Shown here one piece after another: positions 24,456 through 32,474 of a stretch of DNA of 35,375 nucleotides. How positions within the stretch are numbered: the first letter of the stretch is position 1; the number at the start of each line of letters is the position of its first letter. The position numbers were made by a program, and so were the translations under genes. The stretch lies in NCBI GenBank assembly GCA_035483795.1, contig DATHPP010000102.1:1-35375 (forward strand), in the 5' to 3' direction. The notes beneath the pieces are model-generated. The model searched no databases. It saw only the letters and a program-made list of their open reading frames with translations, and was not told the origin of the DNA. This DNA comes from DASXMX01 sp035483795. Lineage in GTDB: Bacteria; Planctomycetota; Phycisphaerae; Tepidisphaerales; Tepidisphaeraceae.

Positions 24456-25442
24456 TTATCGGACGCCCGATTGTGCGTAAAGCTTCTCGACCACGCGCAG
24501 CGCCGCCAGCGCATCATTCAGATCCCCCCACGGCTCTTGTTTCCCGGCGATGCACTGCTTCACATGTTCAAGCTCCGCTTTCCAACTGGTGTCCTCACCG
24601 GGGTATTCCCAGATGGTCGTTTCCGGCGGTCCCATTTGCGGGAGCATGCGGTAAAAGCTCAATCGTTCGACGCCGTAGCTGCCACCCAAACCTTCGACGT
24701 GCAGCTTTCCATCCCGGCCGTAAATCTCAAACGAGAAAAGATTCTTCCATTCCGTGCAGCTTGCGTGCAGCCAGGCGACCTGACCCGTAGCATTTCGCAG
24801 CATCGCAAACCCGTTGTCCTCGACCGGCCAGTTCCAGAAAAACCGATCGACGCGGCCCGCCACCTCGGAGAAATCTCCCAGGAACCAGCGCGCGAGGTCG
24901 ATCAGGTGGATGCCCTGGTCGAGCATTTCCCCGCCGCCGGAGATCTCCGGATTGCCGCGCCATTCTTTCTCCATTCCCAGGCGGCCGCCATGTCCGTAGC
25001 GGGCGCGGATGAACATAAGTGGGCCGAGCACACCGGAGTCGAAGATCTCACGGGCTTTAAGGAATGCCGGGTGGAAGCGGTGATTGAATCCCACCTTGAC
25101 GACGACGCCCGCCTGTTGCGCCGCAAGGGCGACGGGTTCCAGTTCCGCGGCATTTCGGGCGGCGGGCTTCTCCACCAGCACGTGCTTCCCCGCCCGCACC
25201 GCCGCCAGCGTCGCGGGGGCAAGCACGTCATTGGTCGTCGCAACGATGACAAGGTCGATGTCCGAGCTTTTGACGAGTGCCTGCCAATCGCTACTGGCTT
25301 CGCAGCCGGGAAACGGCGCCGCGAGCTGTTTCGCGCGGGCGAGATCGGTATCTGCCGTCGCGACCAGCGGAGAATCTCCCAGCGCCTTCGCTCGCTTGTT
25401 CCCGATCAACCCACATCCGATGATTGCCGTGCGAAGTTGCAT
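24456..25442 (-). CDS. Gfo/Idh/MocA family NAD(P)-dependent oxidoreductase
   Basis: The product is 328 residues from the ATG at 25442. The Rossmann start AIIGCGLIGNKRAKAL, VIVATTNDVLAPATLAAVRA, the catalytic-Lys motif AGKHVLVEKPAARN and GGGEMLDQGIHLIDLARWFL are diagnostic of the family. Such enzymes oxidise or reduce sugars, inositols or nucleotide-sugars in the cytoplasm. Here it sits between the heptose genes and an SDR, so modification of a sugar for the surface glycan is a reasonable guess. Catabolism of a sugar taken up by the ABC transporter is the alternative. Confidence 0.92.
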   Translation of the reverse strand: MQLRTAIIGCGLIGNKRAKALGDSPLVATADTDLARAKQLAAPFPGCEASSDWQALVKSSDIDLVIVATTNDVLAPATLAAVRAGKHVLVEKPAARNAAELEPVALAAQQAGVVVKVGFNHRFHPAFLKAREIFDSGVLGPLMFIRARYGHGGRLGMEKEWRGNPEISGGGEMLDQGIHLIDLARWFLGDFSEVAGRVDRFFWNWPVEDNGFAMLRNATGQVAWLHASCTEWKNLFSFEIYGRDGKLHVEGLGGSYGVERLSFYRMLPQMGPPETTIWEYPGEDTSWKAELEHVKQCIAGKQEPWGDLNDALAALRVVEKLYAQSGVR

Positions 25443-25460
25443 GTCGGTGATGCCGCCCCT

Positions 25461-25553
25461 GTGACACGGGTTTTCAACCCGTGCTGAATGCCTTCAAATA
25501 AAAGAGCCGCTGAAATCCAAATGTCGCCAGCAAGGGTTGAAAACCCGTGTCAC
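25461..25553. repeat. Paired palindrome, family B copy 2
   Basis: Units at 25461-25484 (GTGACACGGGTTTTCAACCC) and 25530-25553 are inverted to each other across 45 bases. The spacer contains CCGCTGAAATCC at 25507-25518, identical to copy 1 and at almost the same distance from the left unit (22 versus 21 intervening bases). It fills the gap between the SDR and Gfo/Idh genes. Confidence 0.85.
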
Positions 25554-25570
25554 GGGAGTTTCACACTAGA

Positions 25571-26443
25571 TCATTCGATTCCTCGATCCTTGGGGACGAT
25601 TCTTCGAAGGGTGAAAACGTCGCTTTTGGCTAACTGCTCGCGTTGCTCGGGCAGCTTCCGCCAATCGTCCCAGACGGCGCTGATCAATCGTCCGCTGATT
25701 CCGTCCGTCTTAGCCGAGGCCAGGAACACGGCCAGCGACGCGGCTTTCTCCGGCGGCGCACCGCCTTCGGCTTTCTGCTTCAACGATCGCTCGTACAGGT
25801 CTTTTCCAACCTTTTCCGGGCCGGCCTCGAGCACCTCCTCGAGCATCCGTGTGTTCATCGCGCCTGGCGCAATCGCGTTTATGTCGATATTCCAATCCTT
25901 CAGCTCAACCGCAAGCGTCTCGGTCGTCCGCACCAGCGCCGCTTTCGACGCCGCGTAGGCGCTGACGTGGGGCATGGGCGACGTGGCGCCGCCGCCGGAA
26001 AGGTTGATGATCTTGCCGTATCGCTTCTGCTTGAAAAGCGGGATGACCGCACGACAAAGATAGACCGGCCCGAACAGGTTGACCTCGATCGTCCGCACCC
26101 ATTGGTCCCAGTCGGCCTCGTCCAGCGCGCCTTTGGCGCCGTGAATGCCGGCGTTGTTCACGAGGATGCAGAAGTTGGGAAGCTCGCCGGACGCCTGGCT
26201 GACCCACGCGTCGCAATCCGCGCGTTTTGAAACATCGCCGGCCCGGCTTATGATCTTCTGCTCACCCCGCGCCAGCCTCGCCACTTCGCGATGCACCTGC
26301 GAAAGCAGATCGCCATCCCGCGCGGTGAGCAGAACACTGGCGCCCGCGCGCACGAAATACTCCGCGATCACCCGGCCCAGTCCGCGGTTGGCGCCGGTGA
26401 TGATCGCACCGCGGCCGGCAAGTTCCTGACTCTGTTCCGCCAT
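25571..26443 (-). CDS. SDR family oxidoreductase
   Basis: The product is 290 residues from the ATG at 26443; the same frame is open further upstream inside the methyltransferase gene, but that is a shadow. Classical short-chain dehydrogenase features are GAIITGANRGLGRVIAEYF, CILVNNAGIHG, INLSGGGATSPMPHVSAYAA with the Tyr-x3-Lys pair (YAASK), and INAIAPGAMNTRM. It reduces or oxidises a carbonyl with NAD(P); the substrate is not evident. The gene follows the methyltransferase after 29 bases. Two adjacent oxidoreductases (SDR and Gfo/Idh) suggest successive steps on one sugar. Confidence 0.92.
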   Translation of the reverse strand: MAEQSQELAGRGAIITGANRGLGRVIAEYFVRAGASVLLTARDGDLLSQVHREVARLARGEQKIISRAGDVSKRADCDAWVSQASGELPNFCILVNNAGIHGAKGALDEADWDQWVRTIEVNLFGPVYLCRAVIPLFKQKRYGKIINLSGGGATSPMPHVSAYAASKAALVRTTETLAVELKDWNIDINAIAPGAMNTRMLEEVLEAGPEKVGKDLYERSLKQKAEGGAPPEKAASLAVFLASAKTDGISGRLISAVWDDWRKLPEQREQLAKSDVFTLRRIVPKDRGIE

Positions 26444-26472
26444 GACGTTCGTGAGTGTAGTCGCGGGCCCGC

Positions 26473-27471
26473 TCAGGCCCAAGCGATCGGGTGAGCGCTG
26501 ACGCCAAACTTCCTGTCCGCCCATCGGGTGAGCAGGCGCCAGGGCAGCATCTTTTCCCAAACCGCGGCGTTTCGTACGCCAAGGTTCTTGAGGATTTTGA
26601 AGCGGATGATCCCTTCGAATGCCTGCGGCATCGGCCTGAACTCGGATCGAAACCCCGCTTGCTTGAGCGCCTTGGCCAGCGTCCGCGGCTCGAAGTAGCT
26701 GACGTGAATTTCCGGCACGGTGTACGGCCATTTGAGAAACCGCCGGCGCTGCGGCTCGGCATTGCCGGTGGTCAAAAACAGCAACCCGCCCGGCCTCAGG
26801 AGTGAGCGAATCCGCTTCAACTCCGCGACGGGATCGGAGAGATGCTCGACCACTTCGATCGCGGTGACGACGTCGAACGTTCCCGACGCCTGCTCGAATG
26901 CTTCGTCCGAGAGAAACGGAATTCCACGCTGCGAAGCGAGCTCGCGAATCCAACCGTGCTCGTAGCCCCAGATCGCGCAGCCGACAGTTCCTCGCACGTG
27001 GCGAACCAGACCGCCGTTGCCGCAGCCGAAATCCAGCCATCGCGTCTGGCTGCTCAGCGGCACGCACTGACGGACGGCTTCCACGATGCCCTGCCATTCG
27101 TAGGCGCGGGCCGTCTTGTCCGGACGATCCAGCTCATAGATGTAATCGACCAAGGGATCGGCGCCGCGGCCGTGGTAGTAATCTTCGCTATAAATGTGTT
27201 CGTATTCGCGCCAGGGGTTGGCGACAAATACAAAGCCGCAATCGCCGCAGCGAACAAACTCGAAGCGGTCGGGCCTGAGCCGGCCCAGCTTGGCGCCGAT
27301 GGACTCGAGTTCTGCGTTGCCGCAGATTTTGCAGGCAAGGGCCGGTGCATGCGGGGCAGGGGTGCGCTCCGCGGGCGCAAGATCGATGCGGATCGGCCCC
27401 CGCGGCAATGCCGGCCGCGGTTGCCTTCCTGTTTCAGCCGTCATTTCGTCCGATGCCGCGGGTTCGGCCAT
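26473..27471 (-). CDS. Class I SAM-dependent methyltransferase with N-terminal zinc ribbon
   Basis: The product is 332 residues from the ATG at 27471. A zinc ribbon formed by Cys47-x2-Cys50 and Cys75-x2-Cys78 precedes the methyltransferase core: WLDFGCGNGGLVRHV (motif I), TFDVVTAIEVVEHLSDP and LLRPGGLLFLTTGN. The N-terminal about 40 residues are Pro/Ala-rich. This layout is common in sugar or glycan methyltransferases of polysaccharide clusters; methylation of a surface sugar is inferred. It lies 74 bases after the dehydrogenase stop and 29 bases before the SDR. Confidence 0.88.
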   Translation of the reverse strand: MAEPAASDEMTAETGRQPRPALPRGPIRIDLAPAERTPAPHAPALACKICGNAELESIGAKLGRLRPDRFEFVRCGDCGFVFVANPWREYEHIYSEDYYHGRGADPLVDYIYELDRPDKTARAYEWQGIVEAVRQCVPLSSQTRWLDFGCGNGGLVRHVRGTVGCAIWGYEHGWIRELASQRGIPFLSDEAFEQASGTFDVVTAIEVVEHLSDPVAELKRIRSLLRPGGLLFLTTGNAEPQRRRFLKWPYTVPEIHVSYFEPRTLAKALKQAGFRSEFRPMPQAFEGIIRFKILKNLGVRNAAVWEKMLPWRLLTRWADRKFGVSAHPIAWA

Positions 27472-27545
27472 GAGCAGATGGGGACGCTACACGCGAATCT
27501 TCAAATTCACAATCCGTTATTCATGTAATCCGCATCCGAACCGGC

Positions 27546-28529
27546 TCAAAACGGGTTGGCCTGAACATAATCGGGGTTGCCGTTGAGGAAGTTGACGATG
27601 TTGTTGGCCGCACGCAGTCCCTGCCGCTGCACGCTCTCATTGGTCCGGCTGCCGATGTGCGGGGTGATAATGATCTTGTCGATTTCCTGAAAGACGTGCG
27701 GCGTCTTCATCGGCTCAGTCTCCAGCACGTCCGCGCCATATCCCAGAAGTTTGCCTGATTTGCACGCCTCGGCGACATCCTGCTCGACCACCAGCCCGCC
27801 GCGGGCGGTGTTGATCAGGATCGCGCCGGGTTTCATCAGGGCCAGGGTTTGTTGGTTGATGAAGCCGCGGGTTTCGGGCGTGAGGTTCATGTGCAGGCTG
27901 ACTACGTCGGCGCTGCGCAGAACCTCCTCACGGGTTGAAACCCGCTCCAGGTTGTATTGCCTGGCGAACGCGTCATCCCAATGGTTGCCGTGCCCGATGC
28001 AGGTCATGCCGAAGGCGCCGCATCGCTTGACGACCTCCTTGCCGATCCGGCCCAGGCCCAGAATGCCCAGCGTCTTCTGGTACAGCTCCGAACCGGTCTG
28101 CCGTCTCCACTGTCCCTGTTTGACGGCTTGCATGTGGAACCAGAAATTTTTCGCCACCGCGATCATCAGCCCGATGCTGTGCTCGGCGACGGTCGTCTCG
28201 TTGACGCCCGGCGTAAACAGGACCGGAATCCGTCTGCTGGTGGCATATTTGACGTCGATGGAATCGAGCCCGATGCCGTACTTGGCGATGACCTTGAGCC
28301 GCGGAAACGCCGCGTCGATCACCCGCGCGGTGATCCTGTCATCGCCGTTGAGAAACCCGTCGAATCCGTCGGCCTGCGCGATGAGGTCCAGCACCTGCTG
28401 CTCCGAAAGCGGCCCGCGAGCGCGAACGACCTCAACGCCGCTGTTAGCCAGCACATCGTGGTGCTTACCCGGCGTGTCCTGAAAACTCGTGGTGGTGAGA
28501 AGAATCTGTAGTGGCATATTTGGGTGCAT
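27546..28529 (-). CDS. D-2-hydroxyacid dehydrogenase (phosphoglycerate dehydrogenase-like)
   Basis: The product is 327 residues from the ATG at 28529; MPLQILLTTT from 28517 is an equally good start. The NAD-binding domain has LGILGLGRIGKEVVKR. Catalytic residues are visible as the Arg of INTARGGLV, the Glu of DVLETEPM and the His of ITPHIGSRTNE. KYGIGLDSIDV is typical of the family. It reduces a 2-keto acid or oxidises a 2-hydroxy acid. Together with the PfkB kinase and sugar ABC transporter upstream it could act on a sugar acid, such as a 2-ketoaldonate. SerA is less likely because no regulatory ACT domain is present. Confidence 0.9.
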   Translation of the reverse strand: MHPNMPLQILLTTTSFQDTPGKHHDVLANSGVEVVRARGPLSEQQVLDLIAQADGFDGFLNGDDRITARVIDAAFPRLKVIAKYGIGLDSIDVKYATSRRIPVLFTPGVNETTVAEHSIGLMIAVAKNFWFHMQAVKQGQWRRQTGSELYQKTLGILGLGRIGKEVVKRCGAFGMTCIGHGNHWDDAFARQYNLERVSTREEVLRSADVVSLHMNLTPETRGFINQQTLALMKPGAILINTARGGLVVEQDVAEACKSGKLLGYGADVLETEPMKTPHVFQEIDKIIITPHIGSRTNESVQRQGLRAANNIVNFLNGNPDYVQANPF

Positions 28530-28530
28530 C

Positions 28531-28639
28531 GCGACACGGGTTTTCGACCCGTGCCGGCGGCTCTCATCTGAAAGAACTTCGGCAACGCACGGTTAGATTA
28601 TCCGATCGCGGCTCGGCACGGGTTAAAAACCCGTGTCAC
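28531..28639. repeat. Paired palindrome, family B copy 3
   Basis: Units at 28531-28554 (GCGACACGGGTTTTCGACCC) and 28616-28639 are inverted to each other across 61 bases. GATTATCCGA at 28596-28605 is shared with copy 1. The left unit abuts the start of the dehydrogenase gene, so its mRNA may begin within or just after this structure. Confidence 0.85.
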
Positions 28640-28655
28640 GTGAAGCTCGTCGGTC

Positions 28656-29735
28656 TTACCTCTTAATTCGTGCACTTCCCCCCTTCGCAACGTGCATTAA
28701 CTCCTCGAGGTCGATCTGGCTGGTGTCGCCGCGGGTGGTTTGGAGCAGGGCGCCGTGGGCGGCGCCCAGGTCGACGCATTCCTGCGGGGATTTGCCGTTG
28801 AGGAAGCCGAAGGCGAAGCCACTGGAGAAGCCGTCGCCGCCGCCGACGCGGTCTTCGATCTCCAGGTTGTCGTACCGGCGGCTTTCGTAGAATTTCCCCT
28901 CGGCCCAGAGGATCGCCGACCAGTTGTTCACCAGGCCGCTCTTCACCTCGCGAAGCGTCGTGCCGACCACTTTGATGTGCGGATACGTCTTCACGACTTT
29001 CTCGACCATCCGCTTGTAGGCCGAGGTGTCGAGCGCGGAGAGATTTTCATCGACTCCCTCCACCTCGAACCCCAGCACCTTCTGAAAATCTTCTTCGTTC
29101 CCGATCAGGCAGTCGACGTAGGGCACGAGCTGTCGGGTCGTCTCCTGCGCCTTCTGGCTGCTCCAAAGCTTGGAGCGGAAATTAAGGTCGTAGCTGACGA
29201 TGGTGCCGGCCTCGCGGGCAGCGGTAAGGGCCTCTTTGCAGACCGCGGCGGTGCCGTCGGAAAGGGCGGTGAAGATGCCGCCGGTGTGAAGCCAGCGGAC
29301 GCCTTCATCCTTGAAGACTTTCCTGAAGTCGATCATCCCCGGCTTCATGTTGCTGGCGGCGGAGTGGCCGCGGTCGTACATGGTGACGCTGGCGCGGACG
29401 CCGGTGCCGACTTCGGTGAAGTTCAGCCCGATGCGGTCGGCCCGGCCGACGCCGTCATACTTGGCCATGATGACATGGCTCATGTCCATGCCGACGCTGC
29501 GGCCGTGATTCAGGATGATTTTCCCCACAGGGTTGTCGACGAGCCGCGAAAGAAATCCGGTCCGCATGCCGAGGCGCGCCAGCGCGTAGGCGACGTTGTA
29601 TTCCCCGCCGCCGGCCCAGACTTCCAGCGTATTGGCGAACTCGATCCGTCCATGCCCCGGCGGGCTCAGCCGGATCATGCACTCGCCCAAACTCATCAGA
29701 TCAAACCGACAGGATTTTGCGTCACGAATGTTCAT
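28656..29735 (-). CDS. PfkB family carbohydrate kinase (2-keto-3-deoxygluconate kinase-like)
   Basis: The product is 359 residues from the ATG at 29735, with GGGAA 3 bases upstream. The PfkB/ribokinase fold is shown by LGECMIRLSPPGHGR, VWAGGGEYNVAYALARLGM, VSYDLNFRSKLW, LIGNEEDFQKVLG and the catalytic DRVGGGDGFSSGFAFG. The N-terminal motifs resemble KDG kinases. It phosphorylates a sugar or sugar acid, probably the substrate imported by the adjacent ABC transporter. The rbsC-like permease stop lies 7 bases upstream, so the gene belongs to the transporter operon. Confidence 0.9.
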   Translation of the reverse strand: MNIRDAKSCRFDLMSLGECMIRLSPPGHGRIEFANTLEVWAGGGEYNVAYALARLGMRTGFLSRLVDNPVGKIILNHGRSVGMDMSHVIMAKYDGVGRADRIGLNFTEVGTGVRASVTMYDRGHSAASNMKPGMIDFRKVFKDEGVRWLHTGGIFTALSDGTAAVCKEALTAAREAGTIVSYDLNFRSKLWSSQKAQETTRQLVPYVDCLIGNEEDFQKVLGFEVEGVDENLSALDTSAYKRMVEKVVKTYPHIKVVGTTLREVKSGLVNNWSAILWAEGKFYESRRYDNLEIEDRVGGGDGFSSGFAFGFLNGKSPQECVDLGAAHGALLQTTRGDTSQIDLEELMHVAKGGSARIKR

Positions 29736-29742
29736 TGGTTCC

Positions 29743-30756
29743 CTAGGTGGTCCGGCGGTGTCGCAGTTGATCGAGCCACGCGGCGACGAGGATGATGCCG
29801 CCGGTAATGATTAATTGATGCCAATCTTTCCATCCCATCTTCTGGCATCCATTCTCGACGGCACTCATCATGAACGCCCCCGCGAGGCTGCCGACAATCG
29901 TTCCCTCGCCGCCGGAAAGGCTGGCGCCTCCGATCACCGCCGCGGCGATCACATACAATTCGAGCCCTACGGCTCCAGTCGCGTCGCCTTGGAACATCTG
30001 TGAAAACTGCATCAGTGCGGCAACACCCACCAGTGCGCCGGCCATCGAATAAACCATGAGCTTCGTTCGCCAAACGTTCACGCCGCAAAGGCGCGCAGTC
30101 TGTTCGTTGGAGCCAATCGCAAAGACATGGCGGCCGAATTTTGTGTATCGGAGGATCGCTGCGACCAGGATTGCCAGGAACAGTAAGACCCAGGGGCCGG
30201 CGGGAACTGCCGACCACCAGTGTTCACTTCTCAAATCCAGAAGAGATGCGATCCACGTCGAACGGTATTCCTCTGGCGGATAAACCACGCCGCCCGTTCC
30301 CGACGCCCCTATCGCAATGCCGCGCAGGCTTCCCATCAGAGCGAGGGTAACGATGAACGGCAACAGCCTCGCGGCCGTAATGAGCGTGCCGATCACCGCG
30401 CCCACAAGAAAACCCGCGCCGATTCCTCCCAATGCCGCCAGCATCGGCGGGACATGAGCGACGAGCAAAAGCGCGACGATGACCGTGCAGAATGCGACAT
30501 TCGAGCCGACAGAAAGATCGATCCCCCCGGAGATGATGATCACCGTCATGCCAAGGGTTGCGATGCCGACGATCGTGGTCTGCACCAGCAGAATCCGCAT
30601 GTTGAACGTTGTGAGAAAGGTTTTGGGACTCAGCAGCGAGAAAACAGTAAAAACAAACAGGAGCCCGACCAGAGGCCCCAGGCGTTTGAGCAATTCCCGC
30701 CAATCGAACATGCCCGAGGCCGGAACGGTCGGGGCTTGATAGTCGAGAGTGCTCAT
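29743..30756 (-). CDS. Sugar ABC transporter permease (RbsC type)
   Basis: The product is 337 residues from the ATG at 30756, whose ATGA overlaps the ATPase stop. It is strongly hydrophobic, with about eight to ten membrane helices (LVGLLFVFTVFSLL, TTIVGIATLGMTVIIISGGI, GIGAGFLVGAVIGTLITAA, WVLLFLAILVAAIL). Family motifs are SGGIDLSVGSNVAF and AAVIGGASLSGGEGTIVGSL. It forms the membrane channel of a ribose/xylose/galactose-type importer with the ATPase and binding protein encoded just upstream. Confidence 0.95.
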   Translation of the reverse strand: MSTLDYQAPTVPASGMFDWRELLKRLGPLVGLLFVFTVFSLLSPKTFLTTFNMRILLVQTTIVGIATLGMTVIIISGGIDLSVGSNVAFCTVIVALLLVAHVPPMLAALGGIGAGFLVGAVIGTLITAARLLPFIVTLALMGSLRGIAIGASGTGGVVYPPEEYRSTWIASLLDLRSEHWWSAVPAGPWVLLFLAILVAAILRYTKFGRHVFAIGSNEQTARLCGVNVWRTKLMVYSMAGALVGVAALMQFSQMFQGDATGAVGLELYVIAAAVIGGASLSGGEGTIVGSLAGAFMMSAVENGCQKMGWKDWHQLIITGGIILVAAWLDQLRHRRTT

Positions 30757-32390
30757 CTACTGACTCCGGTCGTATCGGCACAACTATCGACGCCAGGTGG
30801 CAGGGTTGAGCCGGTTGCCTCGAGCATGATCAAGTGTTCGTTCGTTTCACTCACCGGACGTGCGGGGCCCAGTCTTCCACGGCACATGACCGCTATTCGG
30901 TCACACGTGCCCAAAAGTTCGGGAAGATAGCTGGAGACCATCAGAATCGCACGCGGCTTGCGCCCGGAAGCGGAGTCGCCGCCAGCCAACTCGTCGATCA
31001 GCCGGTAGATCTGCGCCTTGGAGCCGACGTCGATCCCGCGCGTCGGCTCGTCGAGCAGAAGCAAATCGACATCGTGGTGCAGCAGGCGCGCGATCGCCAC
31101 TTTCTGCTGGTTTCCGCCGGATAGATTCTGGACAGTCTGCGACGCGGCTCGGCACTTTACCGCAAGTTTGTCGATCCATCGCTGCGAGGCCGCCTCCTGC
31201 CGCGATGGCAACACCAGTCCCAGGGGGCCGAGCCCATTCAAAAGCGACAAAGTTATGTTGTCCGCGATGCTCATCCCCAGTGCCAGCCCTTCGGTCTTGC
31301 GATCCTCGCTGACCATGCCCATACCTTGCGCCCAGCGCTGGCGAGGCGCTGCGGTACCGCTGAACGCGCCGACTTTGATCCTTCCGCTGCGCACTCGATC
31401 GATTCCGAAGATCGCCCGAAGGAATTCAGTGCGGCCGGCGCCGACCAGTCCCGCGATGCCGACGACTTCGCCCCGGCGCAGCACCAGCGAGGCATCGCTC
31501 GGCTTCGTTAGGCCCGCGAGGCCCTCGACACGAAGAAGCTCTTCGCCGGGTATACGTGATGATCGTGGATACAGGTCTTCTACGTCGCGGCCGACCATCA
31601 TCGAGACGATTCGGCTGGTCTGCGCCTCGGCGGTCACACCTCCGCCCACGCTGCGGCCGTCGCGCAATACCTTAAAGGCATCTGAAATCTCCTTCACTTC
31701 TTCCAGAAAATGCGAGATGTAGATAACGGCGATTCCCTGTGATTTGAGCCGTCGCACGAGGTCGAACAGCAAAGTGATGTCGCGGCTGGTGAGACTGCTG
31801 GTGGGCTCATCGAGCACGAGGACCCGACACCCCACGGCAACCGCCCTGCCAATCTCCACAAGCTGCTGCGACGCGATGGACAGTCGTCCGACGGCTACGT
31901 CGACCGGAATATCGGGCCGGCCCAGTTGGCCGAGTGCATCGGCTGCGACCCGTCGCGCCTCGCGCCAATCCATCATGGGCCCGCGGCCCGGCTCGACGCC
32001 GAGCAGGATGTTCTCGGCAACGGTGAGATGCCTGGCGAGCGACAGCTCCTGGTAGATCATCGCCACGCCGGCCCGCCGCGCCTCCAGCGGGTTGCGCGGT
32101 GAATAGGGCTGGCCATCAAGCCACATCTGACCCGCGTCCGGCTGATGCGCGCCGGAGAGCACCTTCATCAGCGTACTTTTGCCCGCGCCGTTTTCCCCCA
32201 CCAGTGCCAGCACCTGCCCCGGCTCGACGCTGAGTTCGACGCCGCCCAGCGCCATCGTCGCGCCGAACCGCTTGTGCACGCCGAGCATCGACAGGCGGGG
32301 AGTGGAGGGCCCGTGAGTGGCCTCGTGACACGGGTTTTCAACCCGTGCCGGGCGATGTTCGGCGTCAGAATTCTGCTGATTGCCGGCCAT
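30753..32390 (-). CDS. Sugar ABC transporter ATPase (RbsA type, two nucleotide-binding domains)
   Basis: From the ATG at 32390 the product is 545 residues; an ATG at 32288 would give 511 but would cut into the first strand (PRLSMLGVHKRFG). The first ABC domain has the Walker A LVGENGAGKSTLMKVL, the signature LSIASQQLVEIGRA and Walker B VLVLDEPTSSLT. The second has the usual degenerate P-loop GLVGAGRTEFLRA, the signature LSGGNQQKVAIARL and LLLLDEPTRGIDVGSKAQI. This is the arrangement of RbsA/MglA/XylG. With the 32390 start the N-terminus is translated through a family-B palindrome (ARVENPCHEA). It powers uptake of a sugar whose identity is unknown. Confidence 0.93.
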   Translation of the reverse strand: MAGNQQNSDAEHRPARVENPCHEATHGPSTPRLSMLGVHKRFGATMALGGVELSVEPGQVLALVGENGAGKSTLMKVLSGAHQPDAGQMWLDGQPYSPRNPLEARRAGVAMIYQELSLARHLTVAENILLGVEPGRGPMMDWREARRVAADALGQLGRPDIPVDVAVGRLSIASQQLVEIGRAVAVGCRVLVLDEPTSSLTSRDITLLFDLVRRLKSQGIAVIYISHFLEEVKEISDAFKVLRDGRSVGGGVTAEAQTSRIVSMMVGRDVEDLYPRSSRIPGEELLRVEGLAGLTKPSDASLVLRRGEVVGIAGLVGAGRTEFLRAIFGIDRVRSGRIKVGAFSGTAAPRQRWAQGMGMVSEDRKTEGLALGMSIADNITLSLLNGLGPLGLVLPSRQEAASQRWIDKLAVKCRAASQTVQNLSGGNQQKVAIARLLHHDVDLLLLDEPTRGIDVGSKAQIYRLIDELAGGDSASGRKPRAILMVSSYLPELLGTCDRIAVMCRGRLGPARPVSETNEHLIMLEATGSTLPPGVDSCADTTGVSR

Positions 32391-32432
32391 TTTGGTTCGC
32401 GAGCGGCCAGCACGGGTTGAAACCCGTGTCAC
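32325..32432. repeat. Paired palindrome, family B copy 4
   Basis: Units at 32325-32348 (GTGACACGGGTTTTCAACCC) and 32410-32432 are inverted to each other across 61 bases. The element straddles the start region of the ABC ATPase gene, with the candidate ATG at 32390 inside the spacer. It separates the binding-protein gene from the ATPase gene and may set their relative expression. Confidence 0.85.
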
Positions 32433-32474
32433 AGGAAGCGCGCGCCCGCAAGCGGGGCGACTCAACAAAGTGGC

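Noticed and set aside
26444..27097. Fusion of the SDR with an upstream 218-residue domain
   Set aside because: The open extension lies inside the methyltransferase gene in another frame; the SDR starts naturally at 26443 with MAEQSQELAGRG.
21209..32432. CRISPR array
   Set aside because: The repeats are palindromic pairs kilobases apart between genes, not short regularly spaced direct repeats, and no cas gene is present.
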